Assembly (NCBI GenBank): GCA_003254925.1
Contig: QANZ01023827.1
Span: forward strand, 123,421 to 187,420
Direction: 5' to 3'
Source: Chamaecrista fasciculata
Lineage: Eukaryota > Streptophyta > Magnoliopsida > Fabales > Fabaceae
Length of the DNA stretch: 64,000 nucleotides
Part shown: positions 10,272 through 22,197 of the stretch, piece by piece
Numbering within the stretch: position 1 is the stretch's first letter
Layout of the letters: every line of letters begins with the position of its first letter
Made by a program: the position numbers and the translations under genes
The notes under the pieces: model-generated
What the model saw: the letters and a program-made list of their open reading frames with translations, nothing else
What the model was told of the DNA's origin: nothing
Database searches by the model: none

Positions 10272-11709
10272 CCTCTTGTCGCAGGTATGGATATCCTCAA
10301 ATTGGGGATGAGGAGGCGTGTTGGGGATGAGGTTTCAATCAAAATTAATGATGATAACTGGATTTCAGGTTTTTCTTCTCCTGTGAATTTTTCTATTGAA
10401 TCTGAAATTCATGTGGATTTCAAAGTATGCGAGTTGATTGATCCCAATAGTTTTAGATGGAGAAGATTTCTCATTTTCTCTATCTTCAATGATACTATTG
10501 CAAATGCTATTTGTGATATTCCCCTACCTGTTAATCCCCGCCCTGATTCATGGTTATGGTCTATGTCGTCTAATGGTCATTATACTGTGAAAAGTGGTTA
10601 TAAGGTTTTTAGAGAGATGAATGGTTTTGTTACTGCTGATGTTTTGAATTATAACTCTTCCTCTTACTATTTGGATGACTTTGGGTCTGTCTAGAATGCT
10701 GTGTGGAAAAATGATCTTCCCCCAAAATACAGAGTTTTTCTTTGGAGATGTTGTAGAAATATTCTTCCCACTTTTGAGGCCCTCAATCATAGGGGGATGG
10801 ATGTTGAGGATACTTGCCCCTCTTGTAATGAGGATCCTGAGAGTTGCCTTCATGCTTTTTTTTTTTTGGCCAACAAGTTGCCTTCATGCTTTGCTTTCTT
10901 GCAAATTAATTCATTCTCTTTGGATTGCTTCTGGTTTACCTTTTGTTCAGGAGTTTGATCATGATATGCCCTTCATTAGTTGGCTGGCAATTGCTCTAAC
11001 TTGGTGGAGCAAAACTGATTTTAATTTCTTTGCAATTATATTGTATAAGATGTGGGAGAGAAGAAATAACATCCTCCATGACCCAAATTTCAAAGCAGCG
11101 ACAGGTTCCTCTTTGATCGAGTCATGTAAAAGACTCAATGATGAATTGACTGTGAATCCAGTGAGTAATGTACATTCTGATATCAACGCTTCAGCTTGGG
11201 AACCTCCCCCAAGAGGTTATTTCAAAGTGAATTTTGATGGCGCTATTCTTGAGGATGGATCAGGGGGCCTTGGATGCATAATCAGAGATCATCGTGGGGC
11301 TATGTTAGGTGTTGTTTCAAAGAGAATTTCTGCCAACATTCCACCAGATCAGGTGGAAGCAATGGCAGGTATTCTTGGTGCAAATATGGCTCTCCGTTTC
11401 GGGTGTAAGAATATCATTCTTGAGGGTGATTCTTTGAAAGTTTGTTCCTATCCACATACAACTGTCAGAGATCTCTCAAACTTTGATTCTATTATGAACA
11501 ATCTTTTCTTTATTAGTCATCAGTTTGATTTTTTTGATTTAGTTTGGAAAAGAAGGTGTTGTAATAAGGCAGCTCATACGCTTGTCAAGTCTCTTTGTCT
11601 TATTTCTGGTTTATAGGATTGACTTAATAGCCCTCCTGATGCTCTTGTTGCTATTCTTATAGCCGATTCTTCTCATTAATGAAATTGGTAGCATTTCCAT
11701 AAAAAAAAA
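10272..11709 (+). mobile_element. 5'-truncated L1-type LINE with zf-RVT and RNase H domains
   Basis: The insertion is complete as it landed: a target duplication GATAGTGATTA (10261-10271 and 11710-11720) and a 9-A tail after TTTCCAT. Only the 3' part of ORF2 remains. From 10287 it encodes the plant LINE segment MRRRVGDEVSIKINDDNW..., then the zinc-knuckle region (CPSCNEDPESCLHA), then an RNase H domain from about 11210 with VNFDGAI, QVEAMAG and LEGDS carrying the D-E-D residues, and a terminal CNKAAHTL. The reading frame is broken by a TAG at 10692 and by a 34-bp net gain at 10859-10892 from a micro-insertion, which shifts the frame by one. It lies alone between repeats and is not functional. 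Confidence 0.93.
10842..10892 (-). mobile_element. Micro-retroinsertion inside the LINE
   Basis: A 17-bp duplication AGTTGCCTTCATGCTTT (10842-10858 and 10876-10892) flanks a 17-bp insert reading TGTTGGCC plus an A-run on the minus strand. The net gain of 34 bp explains the frame change between the zinc-knuckle and RNase H parts of the LINE, so it came after the LINE. Confidence 0.8.
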
Positions 11710-11720
11710 GATAGTGATTA

Positions 11721-12389
11721 ACTGATTAGTGATATAAAGATAAAATAAATCAGATTTTACACATTTTGTGGTGGAGTCTATAATTGAAGCAAAATTCACT
11801 GATTTCCATACATTATATATATATATATATATATATCAGTCTGTCTTCTTACAATATGCATGTGAATGTGATATCTTCACATGGCAACAACATTCGTTTA
11901 CAAAATTATATCCAGTTTTATTAAATTTCAAATAAATTGAATGGCATATTGTTTTCTAACACATGCATGCGCACTATATACTTGCTTGAAAACTTCAACA
12001 GAAACAAAAAATTATTGGTACATTAAAAAAAGGTTTTGTAAATTACTGTCGAAGATACACTCGACAATTAAGGAACAATTAATGAAGATTCTAAATGAAA
12101 AAAAAAATGAAGTTTCTTGCATCAAATGATAGCTTATTATTTTAAAAGAATAAGTTGTACTTTGTTAATTTACTTGAAATATTTATTTTAAAATAAAATT
12201 AATTTCACAATGGTCAATAATTTAATCATTGAATCAAATCTAATAAATTGAAAATATAAATTTAATGACTAATAAATACAAATTCTGAGATTAAAGTATA
12301 AAATTTGTTTAAATTTAAGACTCTAATTATTGACAATTATGATATTTCAGACCAAGTCGTATATTTCAAATATTCAAGAATAATTGATC
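11721..12389. other. Intergenic, AT-rich
   Basis: No gene seen. A (TA)n microsatellite occupies about 11813-11836. The rest is AT-rich with scattered short ORFs of no recognisable content. Confidence 0.6.
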
Positions 12390-13005
12390 CCTTAACTCGA
12401 TTGTGCCAAAGAATTTCTTGTCGCTACCATATAGTATTCATCTCTACTTGGTGATAAATAAAGCATCCATATTCTTTTTTATCTCTCAGAGATTTCATAA
12501 AATAGACTTTCTATAGGCCCCCAACGAACAATCCTCGCATGAATTGCTAGGGATTCGATTAGTCCAACATTGATTCCTTCAGACGTGTCAATTGGGAAAA
12601 TGCGTCCATAGTGACTAGGATGGATATCTCGGATCCGAAAACTAGCTAGCAGTTCGCCTAGTCAATCCTCCAGGGCCCAAATAACTCAATTTTCTACCAT
12701 GAACTTGAGATAATGAGTGTAATCCAAAAAAAGATTCATAAGTGGTTGTTAATGGAATTGAAGTCACCAAATTCTGAAGAGTCGGTATCAATTTATGCTT
12801 AATTGCTCCACATATAGTTCCTTTAACCATATTTTCTAAAACGAACCAGAGCAAATCCAAATTGATCTTGTAAGAGATCCGCTACGGAACGAATATGTTT
12901 ATTTTTCAAATGATTCATATCGTCAAGTATACCATTCCAATCAAATGATCTGCAATTGCCAATATATCTCGTGGTAACAAAAATGTATTGTTCTGATACA
13001 AATTC
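12390..13005 (-). pseudogene. rpoB: Nuclear plastid insertion: rpoB fragment
   Basis: Read on the minus strand this is an internal part of plastid RNA polymerase beta subunit. In order it shows [103 protein letters not shown] and [20 protein letters not shown]. These match plastid rpoB as I remember it. Compared with the plastid gene, about ten residues between LSQV and HGRKLS are missing, a few bases are missing after HLIGM, and there are stops and frame changes, so it cannot be expressed. Plastid rpoB works only in plastids, and here it sits among nuclear transposons. It is a nuclear plastid DNA segment (NUPT) of moderate age. Confidence 0.94.
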
Positions 13006-13360
13006 AATGACTAAACAATATATTTTACCTTGTTTCTACTATTATTTCTAACTTGAATAAGTGAAACAAATCATTTTTCTCTTATTTGTATATTAATAAG
13101 TGAGTTGTTTAAATTTATATAATTAGAGCCTTGCTCTGATCTTCGTGAGCCTCTAGGCCTAACTCACCTAAACTGTACAAAAAAAGAAAAGACAAAAATT
13201 TCATTATTTGAAAAAAAAATACCCACCAACTTATCTTCAATTTATGACTAAGAACAAAATTTTTTTCTTTATCTCTTTATCAACTCACTAATTATTATTA
13301 TGATACATATAAGAAAAGGTCTATCTCAATTGTCCAAAATAATAATAATAGTAAAAAATN
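13006..13360. repeat. AT-rich remnant of a dispersed element
   Basis: The stretch 13240-13335 (gactaagaacaaaattttttt...ctatctcaattgtccaaaa) matches 33580-33670 in order, so both belong to an old dispersed family. A single N at 13360 ends it. Confidence 0.4.
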
Positions 13361-13999
13361 CAATTTTGGTCCCATAACTTCTCAAAAGGTTCCACCGTTA
13401 GTCCCTTGGTGAATTCCATTTATATTTAGCCGTTAAGTATGACGTGAGATAGTAACTAGGATCATGATGTGGCAAAATAAGATGAAGTGGACTGAAATAG
13501 GAACTATATGCAACATATTAAAACTTATCTATACCCAACCATCATATATACAAAGAGTGGCACTGACAGGGACCAATCTAGTGGGGAAGAAGAGACTTCA
13601 AGCAGAAGGCACCGACGAAGTCGATGGGATCCTCAGCCAAAGTCGAACGACCAAAGCAGCGGCGACGGCAAATCGGGAAGCGGAACGAGGAAGAGGAAAT
13701 CCCGTTGGGCTGACGAGGAAGAGGAAGTACCACTCTTTGTATATATTGTGGTTGGGTATAGATAAGTTTTAATATGTTGCATATAGATCCTATTTCAGTC
13801 CATTTCATCTTATTTTGCCACATCATGATCCTAGTCACTATGTCACGTCATACTTAACGGCTAAATATGGATGGAATTCACCAAGGGACTAACGGTGGAA
13901 CCTTTTGAGAAGTTATGGGACCAAAATTGCAACAAAAAAAGTTATGGGACCAAAATGAAACCTTTGTCATAATTATGGGACCAAAAGTGCACTTAAGCC
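13361..13999 (+). mobile_element. Pack-MULE copy 1 carrying an SF1 exon fragment
   Basis: Long near-perfect inverted arms (about 13361-13560 against 13728-13999) end in the Mutator-type terminus complementary to GGCTTAAGTGCACTTTTGG. The outermost left arm is lost at the N at 13360. The loop, about 13560-13727, is GC-rich host sequence: in the frame from 13508 it reads [20 protein letters not shown], then [20 protein letters not shown] and [13 protein letters not shown]. This is the N-terminal part of plant splicing factor 1 (SF1/BBP, the branch-point binding protein) as I know it. The element has no transposase. The SF1 frame is open through the loop and ends shortly after in the right arm. 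Sister copy at 38001. Confidence 0.88.
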
Positions 14000-14923
14000 A
14001 AATAAAAATGAACTCATACTTTGAATAACACGATGTTTTGAGTTTTGACCATTTAATAATTCAAAATTTTTAAATCACGTTTGCATGTGCAAGTGTGCAA
14101 TATATAATGGCGAGAAGGGCTTTCGGCTTTTACATGATTCCATCTGAAAAACTTCGCTGTTGCTGTTATATATATATATATGCAACAGTGAAGTGAACAA
14201 TTCTTGAATTACTTTCCCTTCGAATGCAACAATCGTTGCAGAAGCCATTTCAGTATTTTCACCTTCTAAAAAAAAGGTCGGCCATTGTTTTCTTTTTTAG
14301 GGTATTTGAATTTTAATAATACTCATCATTTTGTCCATATGCGTTATTAGCTTGATATTCTGCATTTGAATTCATGTGCGTTTTTGTCGTTGAATGAGTT
14401 GTCTTTTCTATTGATTAAATGATTGGACTCTTCCGATGAGGTGAGATTATTGCAGCTTACTTGTTAATGTTCTAAGAAAACATTTTATTTGCAATGATTT
14501 CCTGCGATTTTATCAATCTTGCTTGGTGTTATCGGAAATGGTGATGAATATTCTGCTTGTTCTGTTTCTGGGGTGCCTGCCATTCTGTCTAAATCCCAGA
14601 TTTGCTACATTTTGATTAAATTTTTTCATGGTTTACCTCATCACTTTCGGCCTCTATCTTTCTTTTTCAGCTGTGTTTTTTTAATTTAAGCAATTATTAA
14701 AGTGTTGAAAAAACTATTTACTTTCTAAAAGGCAGTGCCGAGATTCTTCTCTATGCTATATTAATTCTTTCTTTCCTGACACTTGCAAGGGAATATACTA
14801 TTTTATTGACATCTTTGGATTATTGTGAAATAATCTGATCATATAGTTGTGTCTTCTTCGCTTCTTGAGGAGTGAATTCCTCATTGATTTCCTTCATTTC
14901 TGAATTGTAGATACTTGGATACA
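14000..14923 (+). promoter_or_regulatory. Promoter and 5' UTR of PQ-loop gene 1
   Basis: A TA-run (14164-14180) lies inside a small inverted repeat (CTTCGCTGTTGC / GCAACAGTGAAG). The sequence ATGCAACAGTGAAGTGAACAA just after it recurs before PQ-loop gene 2 (about 22351), so it belongs to the duplicated unit and probably to the transcribed leader. A leader intron is likely: donor AAAAAG/GTCGG at 14277, acceptor TTGTAG ending at 14910; gene 2 shows the same borders (22424 and 22943). Confidence 0.6.
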
Positions 14924-17900
14924 ATGGAAGTCTCGGGGAGTTCCTCACCATTTTGTCTCTTCAGTGTGAAGGAAAATGTTTCTTACACTTTAGGTATAAT
15001 TAGTGTAGTTGTTTGGGTTGTGGCTGAGATACCTCAAATAATGACAAACTACAGAAACAAATCTGCTGAGGGCCTCTCTGCCGCTTTCTTGACGACATGG
15101 ATACTCGGGTGACTAAATCTTACTTTGTTCTTGTTTGGTTCAAGTTAAACCACTTTTGCCTTTTGTTTTGTTTTCTTGTTTGGCAATATATATGTGGTTC
15201 CATCTCTATTGTCTCTTGGATCTCTCTCTCTCTGTCTCTTTCTCTAATGGATTCTTTTCAATATATCAGTTTGAATTTTCATATCTATGATCAGTACTGT
15301 GATACAGTTCATTTTTAATGCCATTCTGCAGAGATATTTTTAATCTTCTTGGCTGCATGCTAGAACCTGCTACTGTGAGTATTCCATTGTTTTCTTAAAT
15401 TGATTTTCTTTCTGGGTGATCTGTACAAGCTTCGCTTTGTTGCTTTTGTTGTTGACTGTAGTACTGTGAGATCAGGACAGATTATAACTAAAATCTAATT
15501 CGAAAACACTGGATACATTATTACTGTAGCAGATGATATATTTTGCTGTTATTTAGGTTAGATCCTGAACAGTGGAAATTGCCCAAATGAGGGAAAAACA
15601 CTTGACTAATAACCATAGAGCAATCTGAATAACAAATTTGCCAATTTGGGAAGTCTAAAACACTTGACTCAAGAATTTTTTAAGCTAATCTGGGTTTCAA
15701 TTAATCTATGGAATACTTTGTTTGATTTGCATTGTCAAGTGTACCTTCATCTCCTTTTGAGAAAATAGTTAGCATGAAGCAGAAAGCCCTCTTCATATAA
15801 TTCTACTTTACCTTTGTATTAAAAAAAATGGTACTTTACCATATGAGAATGCAAATCTCTTTTTATGCTTACACTAGTAATTAGTCAGGATGTTTTTAGT
15901 GATGGCTTTTCCTTGTTTGTGCAGCTTCCAACTCAATATTACATGGCAGTGGTAAGAATTCTAGTTGAAGAAAAATGTGTTAGAATTCCAAAGATCTTTC
16001 TTTCCTGTCAGCTGACTTCCCCATCCAAGGGTCACTGAAGTAATCTTTTTCTTTAATGTGCAGCTGTATACCTTTATAACTCTTGCACTTACTTCACAAA
16101 CCATATACTATGGACATATATACCCTCGGCTCAAATGCAATAGGCAGGTCAAGGTGCAAAACACTTTACTTTTTGTTGCATGTTAACCTTTGGACTTGAT
16201 TTTCTGTTTTCTGGTGATAATTACTGATTTAGGAATGCAAGAGTTAGTAGAAACCAAATGATGGAAGTTATCAAAGTAATTCTATGGTAACCCCAAAAGA
16301 TATACTCTGGAAACTGTGTTTCTGGTACAAATACCAGATTCATGCTTAATTTGGGATGACAATGAAAAGTTAATTTTAATTAAAAAGCAAGTATATACTA
16401 GTGTCAGTCTAAGACTAAACCCAAATGCAAGGAGGGGTTAACAAAATTGAAAAATTATATCCATAACCTCATTTGATAGTATGCTACTATGCTGTGAAGA
16501 CTTTATTTTTTCCTTTTTAGCTGACAAGGAGCGTTGAAACTTGACAATAATTTTCATATTATTGTTACTTTATTGCATATAATTTTGGTGGCATTGAAAC
16601 TTGACAATGGTATTCAAACCTGACAATAGTATTGAAACTTAAATTTTTTTTTTTTGCCTAAACCGTGTTAGCACTTTCATGTGATCAGATAGTAGAGCTG
16701 ACAGTGTTTGCAGTGCAGACATGGTTCAAAAGAAAATTGAAAAATATTCAGATATTAGTGGTTGCTTCATAGCCTATTTCTCCAAATACTTTTACTCTTG
16801 GTCCATTACAACAACCAAAGCCTTATCCCACTTTTACTCTTGGTCCATTAACCCATTTTTTTTTCTATAATATCATTTGTCCAAAAAAAAGTAGATCATA
16901 TTAGTTGGCAATATTTACTGTTAGTATTTTCTAGAAATACATAGGCAACTTAAAAGTTGTGTTACTCTAATTGCCAAATAGTTTCACTTCTATTCTGAGA
17001 TTTCAAGCATGGGCAGGTTGAGACGCTAAAATCTGGGCAAAGCAATAGTGGAGAGGGGAAAGACAGTGATGCCAACCAGTGTAATGGCTCTGATGCTTTC
17101 AACAAAGACAATGGTCGCAGTTCTCCTATTTCTTTTCCAACCTCTCCTCAGAAAATTCTTGCTGGAGGAGAATTATACTACCAGTAATTTATCTTCCTCT
17201 TTGAAAACTAACGGAAATTCTCCTTTGTGTTCAAGCTTGTTTGTAAATTTTAGCCTGATGCATTTGGTATATAGTATATAGAGATATATTTGAAACCCTT
17301 TACATAGGGAAGGATATAAATTTCTCTTGTCTTCATCCAATGGATTTGAAATCATAATGCAAATATCTCTAGTCTTCGAGGACCACAGTGACTGGCAATG
17401 ATTCAGAAAGCACAATATAGTTTGAGGGATTGTTGAGATATGATTCAGAAAGCACAATATTGTTTGAGGACAATATTTATTTCATAAAGACAATGTTGAA
17501 CTAGGAAACAATATTAGTGTCCCTAGTCTCTACCCAACTCACTTTTGTGGCACAAAAGTTATTCTACATTTATACTCTATCAATTCAGACCTCATTTGTT
17601 TGAAGAAAATGTTGTTATTGAAAGAAAAATTGAGGTGAGTTTATGACTGAGTATTATTGAGTTTCTGAGGTGCTCATGTAGAAAGAAGTTTGTGAACGTC
17701 TGATCTCAAGTTCAAATTCAATGAGTTGCAAACTCTCTATACTGTTTGTCTTGATTGATTCTTCTGGGTCTTTCTTTAATGTGTGCATGTTTGTTAGATC
17801 TTTCTTTAAAAGTGTTTCTTCTTTCAGATGTGAAAACACACTGAGATTTAAATGCATGATTATGCTTATAAGTCACAAAAGTTCTTGTGGTTTCTACTTT

Positions 17901-19832
17901 AAAATACAAGTTCTTATGAGTAAATTCACTGTGCTTTAAATTCCTTAGGTCGGCAAGATACTTATCCAAGAGTCATACTCCCACAGCAGGATCTGTCTTA
18001 GCCAGTAGAGTGACATCTACTTCTAATATTATGGATTCTATAGAAGAGCCGTTGCTTGCTTCAACTGTTTCAACAAAGTCTGAACCAGACTTGAAGATAA
18101 AAAATAGTTTATGTTTGGTAAACTTTCTTTCACTATATTATGAGTATATATACTTATGACTGCTCCTGCATCAACGTCTAAACATATCTGGTCTTGGTTT
18201 AGGTATCTACATTCACTTTTGTTGGTGCTCTAAATCTGCTTCTGTCACCAGATAGAAGACCTAATTCCATGGTAGTAGCACCAAGACACGAATTTGTGAT
18301 ACAAGTTGGAAGAAAGCTTCTTCAGGTAATACAAATTGCCACTTGTTTAGCAATGGAAGGAGCACATTGCTGCTGCTTGTATATTCACCAGATTATTCAC
18401 AAGCTTCTTCAGCTTTTTATTTTTTTTTCCTTACATTTTATGACCCCTTTTTTAAAATAAACGTTGTGGATTACAGAATTGGAGATAACCTTTACAATTT
18501 ATGATCTCAACAAAAGGGAAGATTGTACTGATTTCAATGGCAATTGCAGGTTAGTGGGGTTCAATCGTTAGAACATGGTTCGGAAGGAAGCGGTGGCATT
18601 GGAGCTTTACTTGGTTGGGCAATGGCAGCTATTTATATGGGTGGAAGACTTCCTCAAATTTGTTTAAATGTAAGTTATACTTTTGGACCTTGAAAAGCAT
18701 CACAGAAATTATAGTAAGAGACAACAAAATGCCCTGCATATATTTGACAAGTGAAAAAGATAATCAATAGGAAGTAGTTTAATTTTGTAGCATATTTGGA
18801 ATTTATTCTATATTTTTCATTTTCTTGTAGATCAATCTTTTTGAATTGCTTTATCTTTTAGTTCTCTTGATCATTTGTTTTGAGAAGATTTCCATCAACT
18901 TTTGCAGATGAAAAGGAGAAAAGTTGAGGTAAGGAATTTTAACTGTTAATGCCGTTACTCTTTATGCCTGAATTCTTGTGTTTATATCAATTGGCAAGTG
19001 AGTGAAAATTCAGACATGACTCATGAGTATTGCAGGGACATCTTTTCCCTAGTCCCTGCAGAGAATTAAAGGTTTCTCTGTTTGGTTAGCATTAAGTAAT
19101 TCTGATTAATCTTTTGGTTTGTGATTATTTGTGTCTTCTATAACCTGTAGGGCCTCAATCCTTTGATGTTTCTCTTTGCCTTAATTGGAAATGGCGCTTA
19201 TGTAGCAAGGTATGCTGCCAGTTTATATTATCTTATAAATTTGAAGTGTTAGTAATAAAGCAACTCTTTACATATGAAAATATAGCGAGGTTGTGACAAT
19301 ATCTTTTCATATATTGAATGAAATTATACCTTCTTTTCTGTAGCATTCTTGTGAACAGTGTGGAGTGGTCAAAAATAGGACCAAATCTACCATGGCTGGT
19401 GGATGCTGCAGGATGTGTCCTCCTTGATTTTTTTGTATCCTTTTTGTCTATCTATTTTGTTGTAGAATATTTTTGTCCGGGAAATTGGATTTTAGGTAAG
19501 TAAGAAGGATGCAGCATCAACAAAGCTAACTGTAGAATTTAGCATATGAATTCTAAGTTAGACATGCACATTGACTGTACAGACTCTCTTAGACATGCAC
19601 ATTTTCAACCCTTATGGGCCATTTCAAACTGAAAGGGAAAATGATAAATGAACAATTCATATGAATTCCTATCATTCAAACTTTGAAAAATTAGTGTTGA
19701 TATGAATTCCTATCATTCAAACTTTTATATGTGTTCCTTAATTAGTTTTAGATTTTACTCCAATTTGCTTATTTCCGCTGTTCAACATCCCAAGGCAAGG
19801 GAAGCAAATATGAACATCAGATTCTTGCTTAG
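14924..19832 (+). CDS. PQ-loop repeat membrane transporter, tandem copy 1
   Basis: Twelve coding exons: 14924-15108, 15332-15374, 15925-15951, 16064-16153, 17017-17183, 17949-18117, 18203-18325, 18550-18669, 18908-18928, 19151-19209, 19344-19434, 19752-19832. All have GT-AG borders, and together they give 391 residues without a stop. The seven-helix family is marked by two PQ motifs, EIPQIMTNYRNKS (PQ at 37-38) and GGRLPQICLNMKRRKVEGLN (PQ at 303-304). The middle is a hydrophilic loop with a PLLAS segment. The family includes yeast Ypq and human PQLC2 cationic amino-acid exporters of the vacuole/lysosome, so an amino-acid exporter of the tonoplast is likely but inferred. Compared with copy 2 it lacks about 17 N-terminal residues, including three cysteines, and has a longer loop exon (167 against 131 bases). 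The last exon gives ILLQFAYFRC...EHQILA. Similar to At2g41050/At4g20100 from memory. Confidence 0.92.
16788..16850. repeat. 21-bp insert between 21-bp direct repeats (intron 4 of PQ-loop gene 1)
   Basis: An exact 21-bp word (beginning ACTTTTACTCTTGG) occurs at 16788-16808 and 16830-16850. Between them lies CAACAACCAAAGCCTTATCC plus one C, a word I associate with a widespread plant repeat. It looks like another very short retroposed piece, here without an A tail. Confidence 0.55.
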
Positions 19833-21567
19833 ATGAAGAACAAACCAAGATATTCAGGTACTTGTAAGTTTTTGTTTCCTCTATTGTGTGGACTTGGCTT
19901 TTGAACCAAGTCATACTTAAGTGACGTAAATCAAACTATATTTATGAGTAAATATATAATTTAGTCTTTGAAAGATAAACAAATTGACAATTCAAGTTTT
20001 GAAAGTCTAATTTACACACTTTAGTCCTTGAAAGTCATGGAGGCAATACATTTTAGTCCCTTAAGCCTACTTTATAGGGGCAAAAACACTAAAATATATT
20101 AGTTCCATGACTTTCAGATATTAAAGATTACAAATTAGACTTTCAAAAATTGTGTTGTTAACTCGTATCTTTTACGGATCATTTCATATGTTTACTCATT
20201 TATATATATTCTCAATTGTATAATCGTACTCTACTGATAGTCAGATATATTTTGCAGTTACTGATAATCCATGACTAATGAAGTGTTTCTGATCTCCAGA
20301 TAAAAGGATAACACGATCTAGATGGAGCTAACAATTTTGAGGAAATATCACCTAGAGTCATTTTGTTTTTGCTATTTCTCTTTACTTGCAACTGCTGGAT
20401 TTTGATATTCATCCAACGCGTTATACTCTCTTTTTGTTTTCTTTTTCTTTTTTCAAATGAGGAGAATGTGAACGAAGAACAAACAATGATGTGTTGTTTT
20501 GTTCTAGGGTGTTTATGAGGATTGAGGTTCAAATAACAAACAAAATTGTGTTGGAACAATATGTGAAAAGCAGTGTTAAACGATTAAAATTTAATTATTG
20601 TGGTAAACAGAAAATTATTCGGATCCGTTAATAATTTAATAAAAATAATTATTAAATAAATTATAAATTATATTTAACAAAATGTGATTTTAATATTTAT
20701 AATTAGCAAATATAAAAATATCTAATTGGAAATAATATGTTAAAAAGGAAAACTTCATCTTTTTCTAAAAATAAGATAAAATTAATTATTTATAACAAAT
20801 GAGAGGGAAAATCGGAAATCCAGATTTGCAACTATATGGTATACCTATCTGGCTATCTAGCACCAGCGCTGGTGAAAAAGTTTTAACAAAAAACTTCATA
20901 ATTTGTTTCCTCTACAGCTGCTCCAAATTAGCCCAATCATAATTTGATTCCTAAAATAAATCTTGCAATTAATTTTCATAACTTGTTTCCCGTCCCAATC
21001 AGCCCATCGTAATTTGATTCCTAAAATTAAATCTTGCACAAATTATAAGGTTATTCTTTTGTTATTTTTTAAAATTGAAAGAAATTTTGTAGAGAATAAA
21101 TTTTATACATTTTAGTCTAAGTTAACATTGGATTTTTTAAGGTCAAAATTTTATTTTGGTCTTAAAAGTTTTTTTTTAATTTTCAAATTTTTATATTTAT
21201 TTTATTTAGGTCTTAAAAATGTGATTTTACCTAATTTTTATTATTACTTTTAACTTAAACAATTTACTTATTGTGACACATCTAGAAACGAATAATTTAC
21301 CTCAACATGAATAATGACAAAAATTAAGTAATATACTTTAAAGGTTGAACAATTATAACAATTTTTTTTTAAAACCAAGGGTATCCACCGTAGTAAACAG
21401 TGACTAATACATTTGTCGCGAGTCCTTTATTTAAGGGTAAACGGTTGGTCAGATAATATTTTTCATACCCAATGATAAGTGAGGAACTAAGGCACATTGT
21501 GAGAACAATTATCGTTTACCCTTATCTATCATTGGGTATGAAAAACATTATCTGACCACTTAATTAA
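19833..21567. other. 3' flank of PQ-loop gene 1 and intergenic repeats
   Basis: The 3' UTR probably continues past 19832, with a possible intron starting at the TTCAG/GTACTT border near 19858. At 19940-20170 there is an inverted element with agtcctt words. At 21420-21550 a segment with caatgata/tatcattg is present in inverted copies. The region 21100-21370 has ggtct-type repeats. No further gene is supported. Confidence 0.5.
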
Positions 21568-22197
21568 GGCTATGTTTGGGAGTTTTAGTGAGGATGGAGA
21601 GGAGAAGACATTAATGGACACTAATAGGGTGGAGAGGAGAGGATATTAATAGACTGAGTAGATATGTTGTTTGAGAGTTTTTAATGAGGAAAGGAATGGA
21701 CACTTGTTAATCCTGTTTGGAAGTTATTAGTAATGGAATGGAATGGAGTGAACACATGTTATTTTTTGTTAGTATAAGGATATAATTGTCATTAAAAAAT
21801 TATAAAACTGTCCACTCCTTCATTGGCACCCCAATTTGGGGTGCCAGCAAAAATTGAATTTTGGGGTGCCAAGTGTCCCTCCTTATCCACTCCACTCCCC
21901 CAAAATTCAATTTTTGCTGGCACCCCAAATTGGGGTGCTAATGAAGGAGTGGACAGTTTTATAATTTTTTTAATGACAATTATATCCTTATACTAACAAA
22001 AAATAACATGTGTCTACTTTATTCCATTTCATTACTAATAACTTTCAAACAAGATTAACAAGTGTTCATTCCTTCTCTCGTTAAAAACTCCCAAACAACA
22101 TATCTACTGAGTACATTAATATCCTCTCCTCTCCACTCTATTAGTGTCCATTAATGTCCTCTCCTCTCCCTCCTCACTAAAACTCCCAAACATGGCC
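21568..22197. mobile_element. 630-bp Tourist-like (PIF/Harbinger) fold-back
   Basis: The ends GGCTATGTTTGGGAGTTTTA and the inverse TAAAACTCCCAAACATGGCC are flanked by the 3-bp duplication TAA (21565-21567 and 22198-22200), the PIF/Harbinger signature. The arms pair almost throughout (about 21568-21860 with 21900-22197), and the centre has a nested inverted CACCCCAATTTGGGGTGC. No coding capacity. It sits between the two PQ-loop genes, 750 bp upstream of the second start codon. Confidence 0.88.

Noticed and set aside
12642-12860. rpoB as a working gene
   Set aside because: Only an internal fragment with missing segments, stops and frame changes, in nuclear DNA.
13464-13772. 102-residue ORF MMWQNKMKW... 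(also at 38294)
   Set aside because: It starts in the transposon arm and crosses the SF1 fragment in the wrong frame; only the other frame shows SF1 similarity.
19435-19465. Tiny 31-32-nt intron near the end of the PQ-loop genes
   Set aside because: Too short for a plant intron; the longer intron to 19752 (or 28045) gives the family's C-terminus.
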